From positions 83,368 through 147,367 of the forward strand of contig CAJTLS010000005.1 in assembly GCA_910577295.1 (NCBI GenBank): a stretch of 64,000 nt of DNA, read 5' to 3'. Every line of letters begins with the position of its first letter. Positions within the stretch are counted from its first letter, which is position 1. The translations under genes were made by a program, and so were the position numbers. This document shows, one piece after another, positions 50,755-57,895 of this stretch. Under the pieces are notes generated by a model. The model worked only from the letters and a program-made list of their open reading frames with translations. It was not told the origin of the DNA and searched no databases. This DNA comes from an uncultured Eubacterium sp. (GTDB taxonomy: Bacteria; Bacillota; Clostridia; Lachnospirales; Lachnospiraceae).

Positions 50755-53078
50755 TTTTTATTCCAAATTCCGGCAACAAGTACGCTCATATCATCCGTTG
50801 CCTCTCTCGTGCTGCGCGCCAGTGCATTCATGAGAATCTGGTTGGCAACGTCGTTTGGGTTTTGACACGCCAGTTCTTCAATGAATGTGCTCATATCATC
50901 CTGACTCCCATCCATCATATTTCTCTCATAAAAACCGTCCAAAACGCCATCCGATACCATAATAACCATGTCGCCGTCTTCCAAATCTACCGTTGTCACA
51001 TCCGGCTCCGCCTCCATATCCACGCCGACAGGAAGCGCGCTCGATACAATCGTCTCTACTCTGTCGCGGTGTTTTACGAACGTCGTCGCCGCCCCGTTTT
51101 TCATAATTTCACACTGTCCGGTATGCAGATTAATGGCCGTCATATCCAGCGTTGCAAAAGACTCCCCCTCGTAGTTAATGACAAAAAGGGTATTCAGGAG
51201 ACGAAATGCTGATTTTTTTTCAAATCCCGCTTCCATTAAGTATTCCAACGATTCAATGAGGTTTCCGCTGTCCCGATAGGCGATTTCTCCACTTCCCATC
51301 CCATCCGTCAATACCATTAAAAGCTCCCCCTGACCCTGCAATTCCAGAAAGGAGTAATTATCTCCGGAAACCTGCTCGCCACTCTTCGCGATTCGCGCCA
51401 ATCCGGTAATCGCTTTCAGGCGTGTATCTTCCCGAAAAAACATCGTATCCTGCTCATGCGAAAGTACATTCCTCGTCTCCCTTGCCGGCGACATCATCAC
51501 GCCCGTACCGCGGTACAGCGCCCGTGCGATATCGGTTTTTGTCAGACACTGGTTTCCCTTGCAGGCGCCCGTCAACGTCACTTCCAAATGCCCCCGCCTT
51601 TTTTTCACCGCCAGCTTCTGCAGTTTGACACCCTCTCTTTTCAATTCGTCCGCAATCCGTCTCTTACATTCTTTTGACTGCTCTTCCACATCATTGAGGT
51701 CTACGGTAAAAGAACGTAAGGCAGCGGCGATTTCCTGCATTTGTTCTGCCATCACCCGCCGGTTTTCGTTCATGCGGTTATACCACCCGAGACGTACTTT
51801 CTCCTGTGCAATCCGATCCTCCACTCTCATTACATACTCGTCCAATTTCATGCAGCGCCGATGAAAATCCGCATTAATAATTTCAAGTGAAGCCGCCCCC
51901 TCCTGTCCAATCTGCCATAAAATTTTGCGCAGACTGCTATCTGTCTGCTCGTAGTGGCGGTTCCAGCAGTATTTACAATTTATACAATCCTGACAAACGG
52001 CACGGGACAACTCTTCAAACATACTTTCTAATTCCTGTTCCGTCAGTTCCCTCTCGCTCGTCTCCCCCTGAAAACTTTTAGACAGACGCCGAAATGCTTC
52101 TGAAAAATCTTCAATCCGGTGATTGGCTAATTCCCTCACATCTTCTTTTGCGAAATCACCCTCCGGCTCTCCCTCTAAATCATCCTCCCACCGATGTGCA
52201 ATTTTAGCAGGCAGGGCCAGAAATATAATGACGGCCGACAGAATTGCGCGCAGTTCGACGATACCGTAGATTTCCCGCAAGGTAAATATCGTCATTATAG
52301 CGCCCAGAAGAAGAAATGCTGCACTGCTGCAAATTCTCCCCAGCTTGCGGAATGCTCCTACCGACACCCCAAGCAGACAGGCGATGCCGATTGATACGAG
52401 ACTTTCTCCCGTCAGGGAAAAGAGCATGCCGACGGCGGCTCCCGCAATGGCGCCTGTCGACGCACCAAAACGATAGCCGGCAAACAGGACGAACAGATAC
52501 CCCAATGTCCCGGAAATCGAAAAAATCATATCCGCCTGATGAGGTATTCCATACAGAGCCGTAATCAAAATGGCTAACAGACTGATTAACTCCTCGTTGT
52601 CCGGAACCTTTTTCCAGTCCTCATATAATAGAAAATGGACGCCCCACTGATTGATATTGGCAAATGCAAATACAACGATACTTTCCAACACGCTAAGCCA
52701 GAAAACTTCCCATCTGTTTACCGACACAATACTTAGCACAACACCTGACGCAATGTTGACAAGAGCCACCAAAACTGCCATATAGGCGGCCATAAAATGA
52801 CGGCTTGTCCACCGCTTTTGCAAATTTTTCGTTACCAGCACAACACTGAATAAAAGAAGATACTTCACAAGCGAAAGTCCGTCCATACTCGTAAACATAC
52901 CGAGCATTACACAAACTGCCACTCCCTGATATCCCTTTTTTACATCTGCGGTAGCTGCAACTAGAGAAAGCCCGAAAGGATTTATGCTCATCAGCCAGGC
53001 TCGCCCCATAAAAAAACCGATTATCCAAAGTAATATCATCCGTCCATTGCACCATACTATTTTTCGCTCTTCTCTCAC
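50751..53078 (-). CDS. spoIIE: stage II sporulation protein E
   Basis: Membrane PP2C-type phosphatase that dephosphorylates SpoIIAA to release sigma-F in the forespore and acts at the polar septum. The 775-residue product has about ten N-terminal hydrophobic segments (to about 320), a Cys-containing central region (CQDCINCKYCW near 375), and a phosphatase domain from about 570 with the acidic metal sites in LTDGMGSGE, VSDGVLDG and ATDDMSVL. Start is a GTG at 53078 with GGGGG 8 nt upstream. Its promoter has a 21-bp spacer, as in Bacillus. No spoIIAA-AB-sigF is in the window. Confidence 0.97.
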   Translation of the reverse strand: MREERKIVWCNGRMILLWIIGFFMGRAWLMSINPFGLSLVAATADVKKGYQGVAVCVMLGMFTSMDGLSLVKYLLLFSVVLVTKNLQKRWTSRHFMAAYMAVLVALVNIASGVVLSIVSVNRWEVFWLSVLESIVVFAFANINQWGVHFLLYEDWKKVPDNEELISLLAILITALYGIPHQADMIFSISGTLGYLFVLFAGYRFGASTGAIAGAAVGMLFSLTGESLVSIGIACLLGVSVGAFRKLGRICSSAAFLLLGAIMTIFTLREIYGIVELRAILSAVIIFLALPAKIAHRWEDDLEGEPEGDFAKEDVRELANHRIEDFSEAFRRLSKSFQGETSERELTEQELESMFEELSRAVCQDCINCKYCWNRHYEQTDSSLRKILWQIGQEGAASLEIINADFHRRCMKLDEYVMRVEDRIAQEKVRLGWYNRMNENRRVMAEQMQEIAAALRSFTVDLNDVEEQSKECKRRIADELKREGVKLQKLAVKKRRGHLEVTLTGACKGNQCLTKTDIARALYRGTGVMMSPARETRNVLSHEQDTMFFREDTRLKAITGLARIAKSGEQVSGDNYSFLELQGQGELLMVLTDGMGSGEIAYRDSGNLIESLEYLMEAGFEKKSAFRLLNTLFVINYEGESFATLDMTAINLHTGQCEIMKNGAATTFVKHRDRVETIVSSALPVGVDMEAEPDVTTVDLEDGDMVIMVSDGVLDGFYERNMMDGSQDDMSTFIEELACQNPNDVANQILMNALARSTREATDDMSVLVAGIWNKN

Positions 53079-53172
53079 TCTTCAAGCCCCCAGTCTCATC
53101 TTTTTTATACACTTTCGAGCATGTCATCTGCATGACGCTGCCACTGCGCATACAATTCGCGACTGCGACAAT

Positions 53173-53206
53173 AGTATAATGGTATTCAAATGAATTTTTT
53201 GTCAAA
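53173..53206 (-). promoter_or_regulatory. Spo0A-type spoIIE promoter with 21-bp spacer
   Basis: On the minus strand TTGACA (53205-53200), a 21-bp spacer and TATACT (53178-53173). A Spo0A-box-like TGTCAAA (6/7) overlaps the -35 on the plus strand at 53200-53206, and TGTCGCA (6/7) lies downstream of the -10 at 53164-53170 on the minus strand. Bacillus spoIIE is a known Spo0A-P-activated sigma-A promoter with the same long spacing. Confidence 0.75.
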
Positions 53207-53246
53207 ACAGGGAGGCAAAAAATTTTTTTCTTTTCAGCGCACAAAA

Positions 53247-53272
53247 AAACGTCTGTCTGCAACAAACGTTTC
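53247..53272 (-). terminator. terminator after divIC
   Basis: AAACGT and ACGTTT arms (53247-53252 and 53266-53271) around a 13-nt loop, followed on the minus strand by a T run (TTTTTTTG). A modest stem, but well placed 9-34 bp after the divIC stop and before the spoIIE promoter. Confidence 0.6.
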
Positions 53273-53280
53273 TCTTTTCC

Positions 53281-53571
53281 TTATTTCGCTTTAAAAACAA
53301 CTTCATTGTCATATACCAAACCAAATTTCTTACGTGCCACATCTTCGATATATTCATCCGTATTCCGATATGCAGATTGTTCCTTTATCTCTTTTTGTTC
53401 CCGCTCTAATTCTTTTTTCTTTTCTTTTAAATGAGACTGTTCGGTTTCCAGTCTTTGGCAGTTTGCCCTCAGTGTATATCCATGTATCGCCAGTGTACCG
53501 ACGAACAATACAGCTACTAACATAACCAAATACAAACCGGCACGCCTGCGTCTGCGTGTCCTTCTACTCAT
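53281..53571 (-). CDS. divIC: septum formation initiator DivIC/FtsB family
   Basis: Small bitopic division protein. The 96-residue product has an Arg-rich N terminus, one membrane segment (about 13-30), a Leu/Glu/Lys coiled coil (about 34-66) and the short C-terminal motif DEYIEDVARKKFGLVYDNE typical of DivIC/FtsB. It partners with FtsL and DivIB at the septum. In the order yabQ-divIC-spoIIE as in Bacillus. Confidence 0.92.
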   Translation of the reverse strand: MSRRTRRRRRAGLYLVMLVAVLFVGTLAIHGYTLRANCQRLETEQSHLKEKKKELEREQKEIKEQSAYRNTDEYIEDVARKKFGLVYDNEVVFKAK

Positions 53572-53652
53572 AAGCTTCTCCCTTCAAATCTTTCTACAAG
53601 AATAGTACCGTACTTGTATTATATAGAGATATCCCTATGATTTCAAGGGTTT

Positions 53653-54009
53653 TTACCGTTTTTTTGCTATTTTTTTCTTAATCCAAACGTACGGTCGACA
53701 AAAAAAGTCAATAATCGCCCTGATTCCCCTCTGCACGACATTTTTAACCAATTTCCGATATCCGACCATCCCAAGCAAAAAGGCTATAATAAAGAAGCTA
53801 CGCAAAATTCCGTTATTGAGAGCAAATATCATTTGAAAGACAAAGATTGCCGCAATTCCCCAAAAAATCCAGTCCTCAATCAGCAGCCTGACTTTCCCGA
53901 TTTTTTTCGTGCCCCGATGTACGACAATAAAATCATAGAGAAACATGAGAAAAATTCCCCACAGAAAGGATGCCAGAACATACCGGAATTGTCCTATAAT
54001 AAGTTCCAT
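53653..54009 (-). CDS. yabQ: sporulation membrane protein YabQ
   Basis: In Bacillus YabQ is a mother-cell protein needed for cortex formation. The 118-residue product has an N-terminal YVLASFLWGIFLMFLYDF segment, a basic loop (HRGTKKIGKVRLLIEDW) and two more membrane segments, followed by a Lys-rich tail, the family layout. The start overlaps the yabP stop by one base (TAATG), so translation is coupled. Confidence 0.9.
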   Translation of the reverse strand: MELIIGQFRYVLASFLWGIFLMFLYDFIVVHRGTKKIGKVRLLIEDWIFWGIAAIFVFQMIFALNNGILRSFFIIAFLLGMVGYRKLVKNVVQRGIRAIIDFFCRPYVWIKKKIAKKR

Positions 54010-54296
54010 TACCGAAACAGGCGGCTGATAATCCCTCCCGCCGTCCTACCTTTCTGGGATTCATGGTAAATGATTTCACGCACTCTTCCCTCTAATTCCA
54101 GTTCTCCGCGCTCTAACGTAAGCCGTTTAACATTCAAATCATTTCCGGTAAAGCGCACGGCTCCCTCCGTCGTCTCCAACTCTACTACCTGATTATCAAA
54201 CGATACGACTTCCGTCACCCCCGTAAGCTCAACCTGACCACGATTATTCATCGTCAGCTTGTGGTTTTGCGTCGCACGCTCCTGCTCCTGAAGCAT
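54009..54296 (-). CDS. yabP: sporulation protein YabP
   Basis: Required for spore cortex in Bacillus, partner of YabQ. The 95-residue product has the family pattern of short beta repeats: NRGQVELTGVTEVVSFDNQVV broken into strands, ETTEGAVRFTG and LNVKRLTLERGELELEG. AGAGGGGG before the ATG at 54296 sets the start; the frame is open to 54353 but that ATG at the S4 gene stop lacks a Shine-Dalgarno and homologues are about 95 residues. Confidence 0.9.
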   Translation of the reverse strand: MLQEQERATQNHKLTMNNRGQVELTGVTEVVSFDNQVVELETTEGAVRFTGNDLNVKRLTLERGELELEGRVREIIYHESQKGRTAGGIISRLFR

Positions 54297-54352
54297 AAAA
54301 ATATCCCCCTCTGCCTTGATACCATAACTATATGCAGAAAGGGATTGTTTCA

Positions 54353-54592
54353 TTACAAATACTTGTACAGTTCTTTTGCTTCTTCTTTTTTATAAGTCTC
54401 CTCAATACTCAGTACTTCTACTTTTGTATTTTTATTGCCAAACCGGATTTCAATGACATCTCCGACTTTGACATTCAGGGAGGCCTTTGCCACTTTGTCA
54501 TTTACTAATATACGTCCGGCGTCGCATGCTTCATTTGCCACCGGCCGCCGTTTAATCAAACGGGAAACTTTCAGATATTTATCCAGTCTCAC
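54353..54592 (-). CDS. S4-domain RNA-binding protein (RlbA/YabO type)
   Basis: A 79-residue S4 protein related to Hsp15 and Bacillus YabO (RqcP), which acts with RqcH in ribosome quality control. Seen: RLDKYLKVSRLIKRRPVA, CDAGRILVNDKVAK and GDVIEIRFGNK, the full S4 fold. Start is the GTG at 54592, 8 nt after GGAGG; an upstream ATG at 54610 overlaps that Shine-Dalgarno. Position before yabP matches Bacillus yabO. Confidence 0.92.
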   Translation of the reverse strand: MRLDKYLKVSRLIKRRPVANEACDAGRILVNDKVAKASLNVKVGDVIEIRFGNKNTKVEVLSIEETYKKEEAKELYKYL

Positions 54593-54616
54593 TCCCCCGC
54601 CTCCTTCCATATTATA

Positions 54617-54650
54617 AGAAAAACACCCCAGAGCAGCACTCCAGAGTGTT
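54617..54650 (-). terminator. terminator after the HU gene
   Basis: AACACCCCAGAG (54622-54633) and CTCCAGAGTGTT (54639-54650) form a 12-bp stem with several G-U pairs on the minus strand, followed by TTTTTC. It separates hup from the S4-yabP-yabQ genes. Confidence 0.8.
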
Positions 54651-54679
54651 CCTGACTTTCATTATTGATTCTAAAACAA

Positions 54680-54955
54680 TTATTTGTTCACAGTCTCTTT
54701 CAATGCTTTTCCAGCCTTGAATTTAGGTGCTTTAGATGCAGGAATGCTCATTGGTTCTTTCGTCAATGGATTAATACCTTCTCTTGCCGCTCTCTTTGTA
54801 ACCTCAAAAGTACCAAAACCAACTAACTGCACTTTTCGGTCATTCTTTAATTCATCTGTAACAACATCAATAAACGCTTTCAATGCCGCTTCCGAATCTT
54901 TCTTAGACAATTCAGCTTTCTCAGCAATCGCTGCAACTAATTCCGTCTTATTCAT
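54680..54955 (-). CDS. hup: HU-type nucleoid protein
   Basis: Histone-like DNA-bending protein. The 91-residue product begins MNKTELVAAIAEKAELSKKD and carries GFGTFEVTKRAAREGINP with the DNA-binding arm and ASKAPKFKAGKALKE at the end, the complete HU fold. GAGGAGG lies 9 nt before the ATG at 54955. Strong sigma-A promoter upstream and terminator downstream make it a single-gene unit. Confidence 0.97.
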   Translation of the reverse strand: MNKTELVAAIAEKAELSKKDSEAALKAFIDVVTDELKNDRKVQLVGFGTFEVTKRAAREGINPLTKEPMSIPASKAPKFKAGKALKETVNK

Positions 54956-55008
54956 GGATTCTATCCTCCTCAAAAAAATTTGCTAGATTTAATAAACCTA
55001 TACATCTA

Positions 55009-55037
55009 TATATAACCTTTTTATACCAGTTTGTCAA
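55009..55037 (-). promoter_or_regulatory. hup promoter
   Basis: On the minus strand perfect TTGACA (55037-55032), a 17-bp spacer and TATATA (55014-55009), 54 bp before the start codon. Confidence 0.75.
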
Positions 55038-55088
55038 GGTTTTTTAAGCCTTTTTACGCCTTTTTAGGCAATATTTTCCTATTTTAAT

Positions 55089-55634
55089 CTACTGTTCCAT
55101 CTGTTTCCCCAGAAAGTTAGCCCCGCATACCGCCATTTTCTCCTCCAGTTCCGTAAACTCCCGTTCCGGATCTTTCGTGAGAAGAATTACCGCTCCAATC
55201 GCATCTCCCTCAGCAACAATGGTACTGATTGCTTCTGAATACACTTCATTTCCATCTTCCGTAATCCTGCAAAAATTGCGCTCTCCGTTGATTGCTATCT
55301 GCTGTCCGCGCTCTTCCATAAAACGGATTAAATCCGCATGAATATTCTGACCGTGAAATTCCCGTTTCGCCGGCCCTGCCACTGCTACAATCATGTCGCG
55401 GTCTGCCACGCACACGGTACACTTCGACACCTGCGCCACCGCCTCCACGTATTCCGCCGCTAATTCTCCCAATTCCCCAATAGGTGAATATTTCTTTAAT
55501 ATAATCCCGCCTTCCCGATTCGTAAAAATTTCCAACGGGTCTCCTTCACGTATTCTTAATGTACGCCGGATTTCCTTTGGCACTACTACCCGTCCCAAAT
55601 CGTCAATGCGCCTTACTATACCTGTTGCTTTCAC
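55089..55634 (-). CDS. spoVT: stage V sporulation protein T (AbrB family regulator)
   Basis: Forespore transcription regulator that modulates sigma-G genes. The 181-residue product has an AbrB swapped-hairpin DNA-binding domain (about 1-50, KATGIVRRIDDLGRVVVPKE broken at the GRVVVPKEIRR core) and a C-terminal GAF-like domain (about 55-180). ACGGAGG precedes the ATG. A sigma-G-like promoter lies upstream. In Bacillus spoVT follows mfd; here the two are 51 kb apart. Confidence 0.95.
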   Translation of the reverse strand: MKATGIVRRIDDLGRVVVPKEIRRTLRIREGDPLEIFTNREGGIILKKYSPIGELGELAAEYVEAVAQVSKCTVCVADRDMIVAVAGPAKREFHGQNIHADLIRFMEERGQQIAINGERNFCRITEDGNEVYSEAISTIVAEGDAIGAVILLTKDPEREFTELEEKMAVCGANFLGKQMEQ

Positions 55635-55692
55635 TTTTTTCTACCTCCGTTTCAGACTTTTATCTTTGTTTCAAATATACCTTTGCAAAAAG

Positions 55693-55721
55693 TAGTATCT
55701 GTAAATGTAGGAATTTTATAC
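55693..55721 (-). promoter_or_regulatory. sigma-G/sigma-F-like promoter of spoVT
   Basis: On the minus strand GTATA (55721-55717), a 17-bp spacer and GATACTA (55699-55693), compared with the sigma-G consensus GHATR-N17/18-CATNNTA. One mismatch in the -10. Bacillus spoVT is sigma-G-dependent. Pattern match only. Confidence 0.35.
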
Positions 55722-55767
55722 CGTTCGTTTTGTCTTCTTTTACACTTAAACTTAACATTATATTTTC

Positions 55768-55796
55768 TTGCATTTCCCCCAAAAATATTTTATAAT
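55768..55796 (+). promoter_or_regulatory. promoter of the OFA-family transporter
   Basis: TTGCAT (55768-55773), 17-bp spacer and perfect TATAAT (55791-55796), 38 bp before the ATG. Confidence 0.65.
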
Positions 55797-55833
55797 TTTG
55801 TACAAATACTATAGAAATGAGGTTGAATGAATT

Positions 55834-57120
55834 ATGAAAATTCAAAACAAGTGGATTCGTGCTGCGATACCCGCACTACTTCTTCACTGCAGCATTGGTA
55901 CCGTGTACTGCTGGTCTATTTTCAGTCAGGAAATTGCAGATCACATTGGCTTTTCCAAGGGCGCGACGGAATGGGCGTTCAGTTTTGCCATATTTTTCCT
56001 CGGCATGTCAGCCGCCTTTTTAGGAAAAATCGTAGAAAAGGACATTCATAAGTCCTCGCTGATTGCTGCGATTTGCTTTGCTGCCGGAATGGCCGGTACG
56101 GGATTCTTTATCTGGTATGGCGGTACTCATCGGGGCAGCCTGCTCGCCCTGCTTGGCATATACATATGTTATGGTTTCATTATGGGAATTGGTCTTGGTA
56201 CCGGATACCTCTCACCGGTGAAGACTTTGATGTTATGGTTCAGCGACCGCAAAGGTCTGGCTACCGGACTGGCCGTTGCCGGATTTGGCGCCGCAAAAGC
56301 GATTGCCAGCCCAATCATGCAAAAGCTGCTTACTTCTCTCGGAGACGGCGGTATTTACAAGATGTTCTGGATTTTAGCAATCGTGTACTTTGTTATGATG
56401 TTTGTCGGACATCTTCTTCTTGCCAAACCGGAAGGATGGCACGAACCATCCGGTGACGAGAAATCGCCGAGTGCAATCGAGACAATCAAAACGAAGCCGG
56501 CTACTTTTATCGGTATCTGGATTATGTTCTACTTAAACATCACTTGTGGACTTGCTCTTATCTCACAGGAGAAAATGATTATTAAATGTATCGGGCTCGG
56601 CTCCATGGTTGGTATCCTTTCTTCTGTCACGGCAATTTTCAACGCCGGCGGCCGACTCGGTTTTTCCGCATGGGCAGATTCGTTTAAAGACCGCAATACC
56701 ATTTATAAAATAATTTTCTCCCTGTCCATCATTGCAACTGCACTGGTAATTATTACACAGGGAATTACCAATCGAGGCGAAAGCACGCTTCTTATGATTT
56801 TAGTTCTCGTTCTCCTGTTTGTTGTTAATGCCGGATATGGCGGCGGTTTCAGTAATGTACCAACATTACTTTCCGACCACTATGGCATGGGTAATATCAG
56901 CGCCATTCACGGCATTACTCTTTCCGCATGGGCAATTGCCGGACTTACGGGAAATCAGGTTGCAACACTTATTGTTGACCACGTTGGCAGTCCTATTGAT
57001 ATCGGACATGGAAGTACCATTAACCCGCTTGGCTATCAGACGGTACTCTATCTGACAATCGTACTCTATGTAATATCATTACTGTGCAGCCTGTTCCTCG
57101 TCTCAAAGAAAACAAAATAA
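55834..57120 (+). CDS. OFA-family major facilitator transporter (oxalate:formate antiporter-like)
   Basis: Inner membrane MFS transporter. The 428-residue product has 12 hydrophobic segments. The N terminus (LLLHCSIGTVYCWSIF), GLGTGYLSPVKTLMLWFSDRKGLATG split around the MFS loop, and VNAGYGGGFSNVPTLLSDHYG are typical of the OFA group. Substrate is likely a small carboxylate such as oxalate, formate or pyruvate, but not certain. GAGG lies 11 nt before the ATG at 55834. It is a single-gene unit with its own promoter and terminator. Confidence 0.88.
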   Translation: MKIQNKWIRAAIPALLLHCSIGTVYCWSIFSQEIADHIGFSKGATEWAFSFAIFFLGMSAAFLGKIVEKDIHKSSLIAAICFAAGMAGTGFFIWYGGTHRGSLLALLGIYICYGFIMGIGLGTGYLSPVKTLMLWFSDRKGLATGLAVAGFGAAKAIASPIMQKLLTSLGDGGIYKMFWILAIVYFVMMFVGHLLLAKPEGWHEPSGDEKSPSAIETIKTKPATFIGIWIMFYLNITCGLALISQEKMIIKCIGLGSMVGILSSVTAIFNAGGRLGFSAWADSFKDRNTIYKIIFSLSIIATALVIITQGITNRGESTLLMILVLVLLFVVNAGYGGGFSNVPTLLSDHYGMGNISAIHGITLSAWAIAGLTGNQVATLIVDHVGSPIDIGHGSTINPLGYQTVLYLTIVLYVISLLCSLFLVSKKTK

Positions 57121-57134
57121 CACAGACAACGGAA

Positions 57135-57183
57135 AGACCGTCGGGAAATTGTAAATACCTTTTCCCGACGGTCTGTTTTTTTT
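57135..57183 (+). terminator. terminator of the OFA transporter gene
   Basis: AGACCGTCGGGAAA (57135-57148) pairs with TTTCCCGACGGTCT (57161-57174), a 14-bp stem, followed by G and eight T (57176-57183). It also lies at the 3' end of the convergent alarmone synthetase gene, whose stop codon is within the T tract. Confidence 0.95.
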
Positions 57184-57883
57184 AACATTCTGTTTCATCT
57201 AACTGGCTTCTTATATCCTGCATGCGGATATCCAGCGCTGCACTGATTTCGGCGCATTCTTTTAATTCCCTGCGCAGTTCGCTATTGTTCTGTCCCTTTT
57301 TATAATAGATTCGATGTTCCAAACTTGCCCAGAAGTCCATGGCAATCGTCCGCAGTTGAACTTCCACACGCATCGGCCGCTTCTCATCATGCAAAAATAT
57401 CGGTGTCTGGACAATCAGATGAAGACTGCGGTATCCATTTTCTTTAGGGTGCAAAATGTAATCTTTTTTTGTAATCAATTTAATATCATCCTGCTTCAAA
57501 AAACAATCTGCCAGCTCGTAAATATCTTCTGGAAAAGCGCACACCACACGCACTCCGGCGATGTCGGACAATTCCCGCTCAATACAGGAAGCGCTAAACT
57601 CCAGCTCCTTGCGGTGCAATTTCTCAATAATACTCTCCGGTGACTTTAAGCGTGATTTTATTGTCTCAATCGGATTGCGGTCATACTTTAATGAAAACTC
57701 CGTGTTCAACACGTTGAATTTCGTCTCCACTTCCATAATGGCACATTTATAATATGCCATAAGGGTGCGGAAAGCTTCCCCCTGATTCAAAATCTGTTCG
57801 ATTGCATCATTTTCCAAAATACTTTCTACAAAGGCCTTGTCCAATTTAGGCCCCGACGACGTGTTCTCTTTCTCTTCATACAT
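57182..57883 (-). CDS. small alarmone synthetase (GTP pyrophosphokinase, YjbM/RelQ-like)
   Basis: Makes (p)ppGpp from ATP and GDP or GTP without a hydrolase domain. The 233-residue product has the RelA/SpoT synthetase core: RLKSPESIIEKLHRK, SDIAGVRVVCAF, KENGYRSLHLIV and VEVQLRTIAMDFWASLEH, with no HD, TGS or ACT domain. The ATG at 57883 has AGGGGG 8 nt upstream; a GTG sits one codon before. It begins 12 nt after the transglutaminase gene, so it is read with that operon. Confidence 0.94.
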   Translation of the reverse strand: MYEEKENTSSGPKLDKAFVESILENDAIEQILNQGEAFRTLMAYYKCAIMEVETKFNVLNTEFSLKYDRNPIETIKSRLKSPESIIEKLHRKELEFSASCIERELSDIAGVRVVCAFPEDIYELADCFLKQDDIKLITKKDYILHPKENGYRSLHLIVQTPIFLHDEKRPMRVEVQLRTIAMDFWASLEHRIYYKKGQNNSELRRELKECAEISAALDIRMQDIRSQLDETEC

Positions 57884-57895
57884 CACAACAGCCCC

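Noticed and set aside
52693..53265. 190-codon minus-strand frame overlapping the spoIIE start
   Set aside because: It is out of frame with spoIIE, runs across the spoIIE promoter and gives no plausible protein. The spoIIE frame explains the region.
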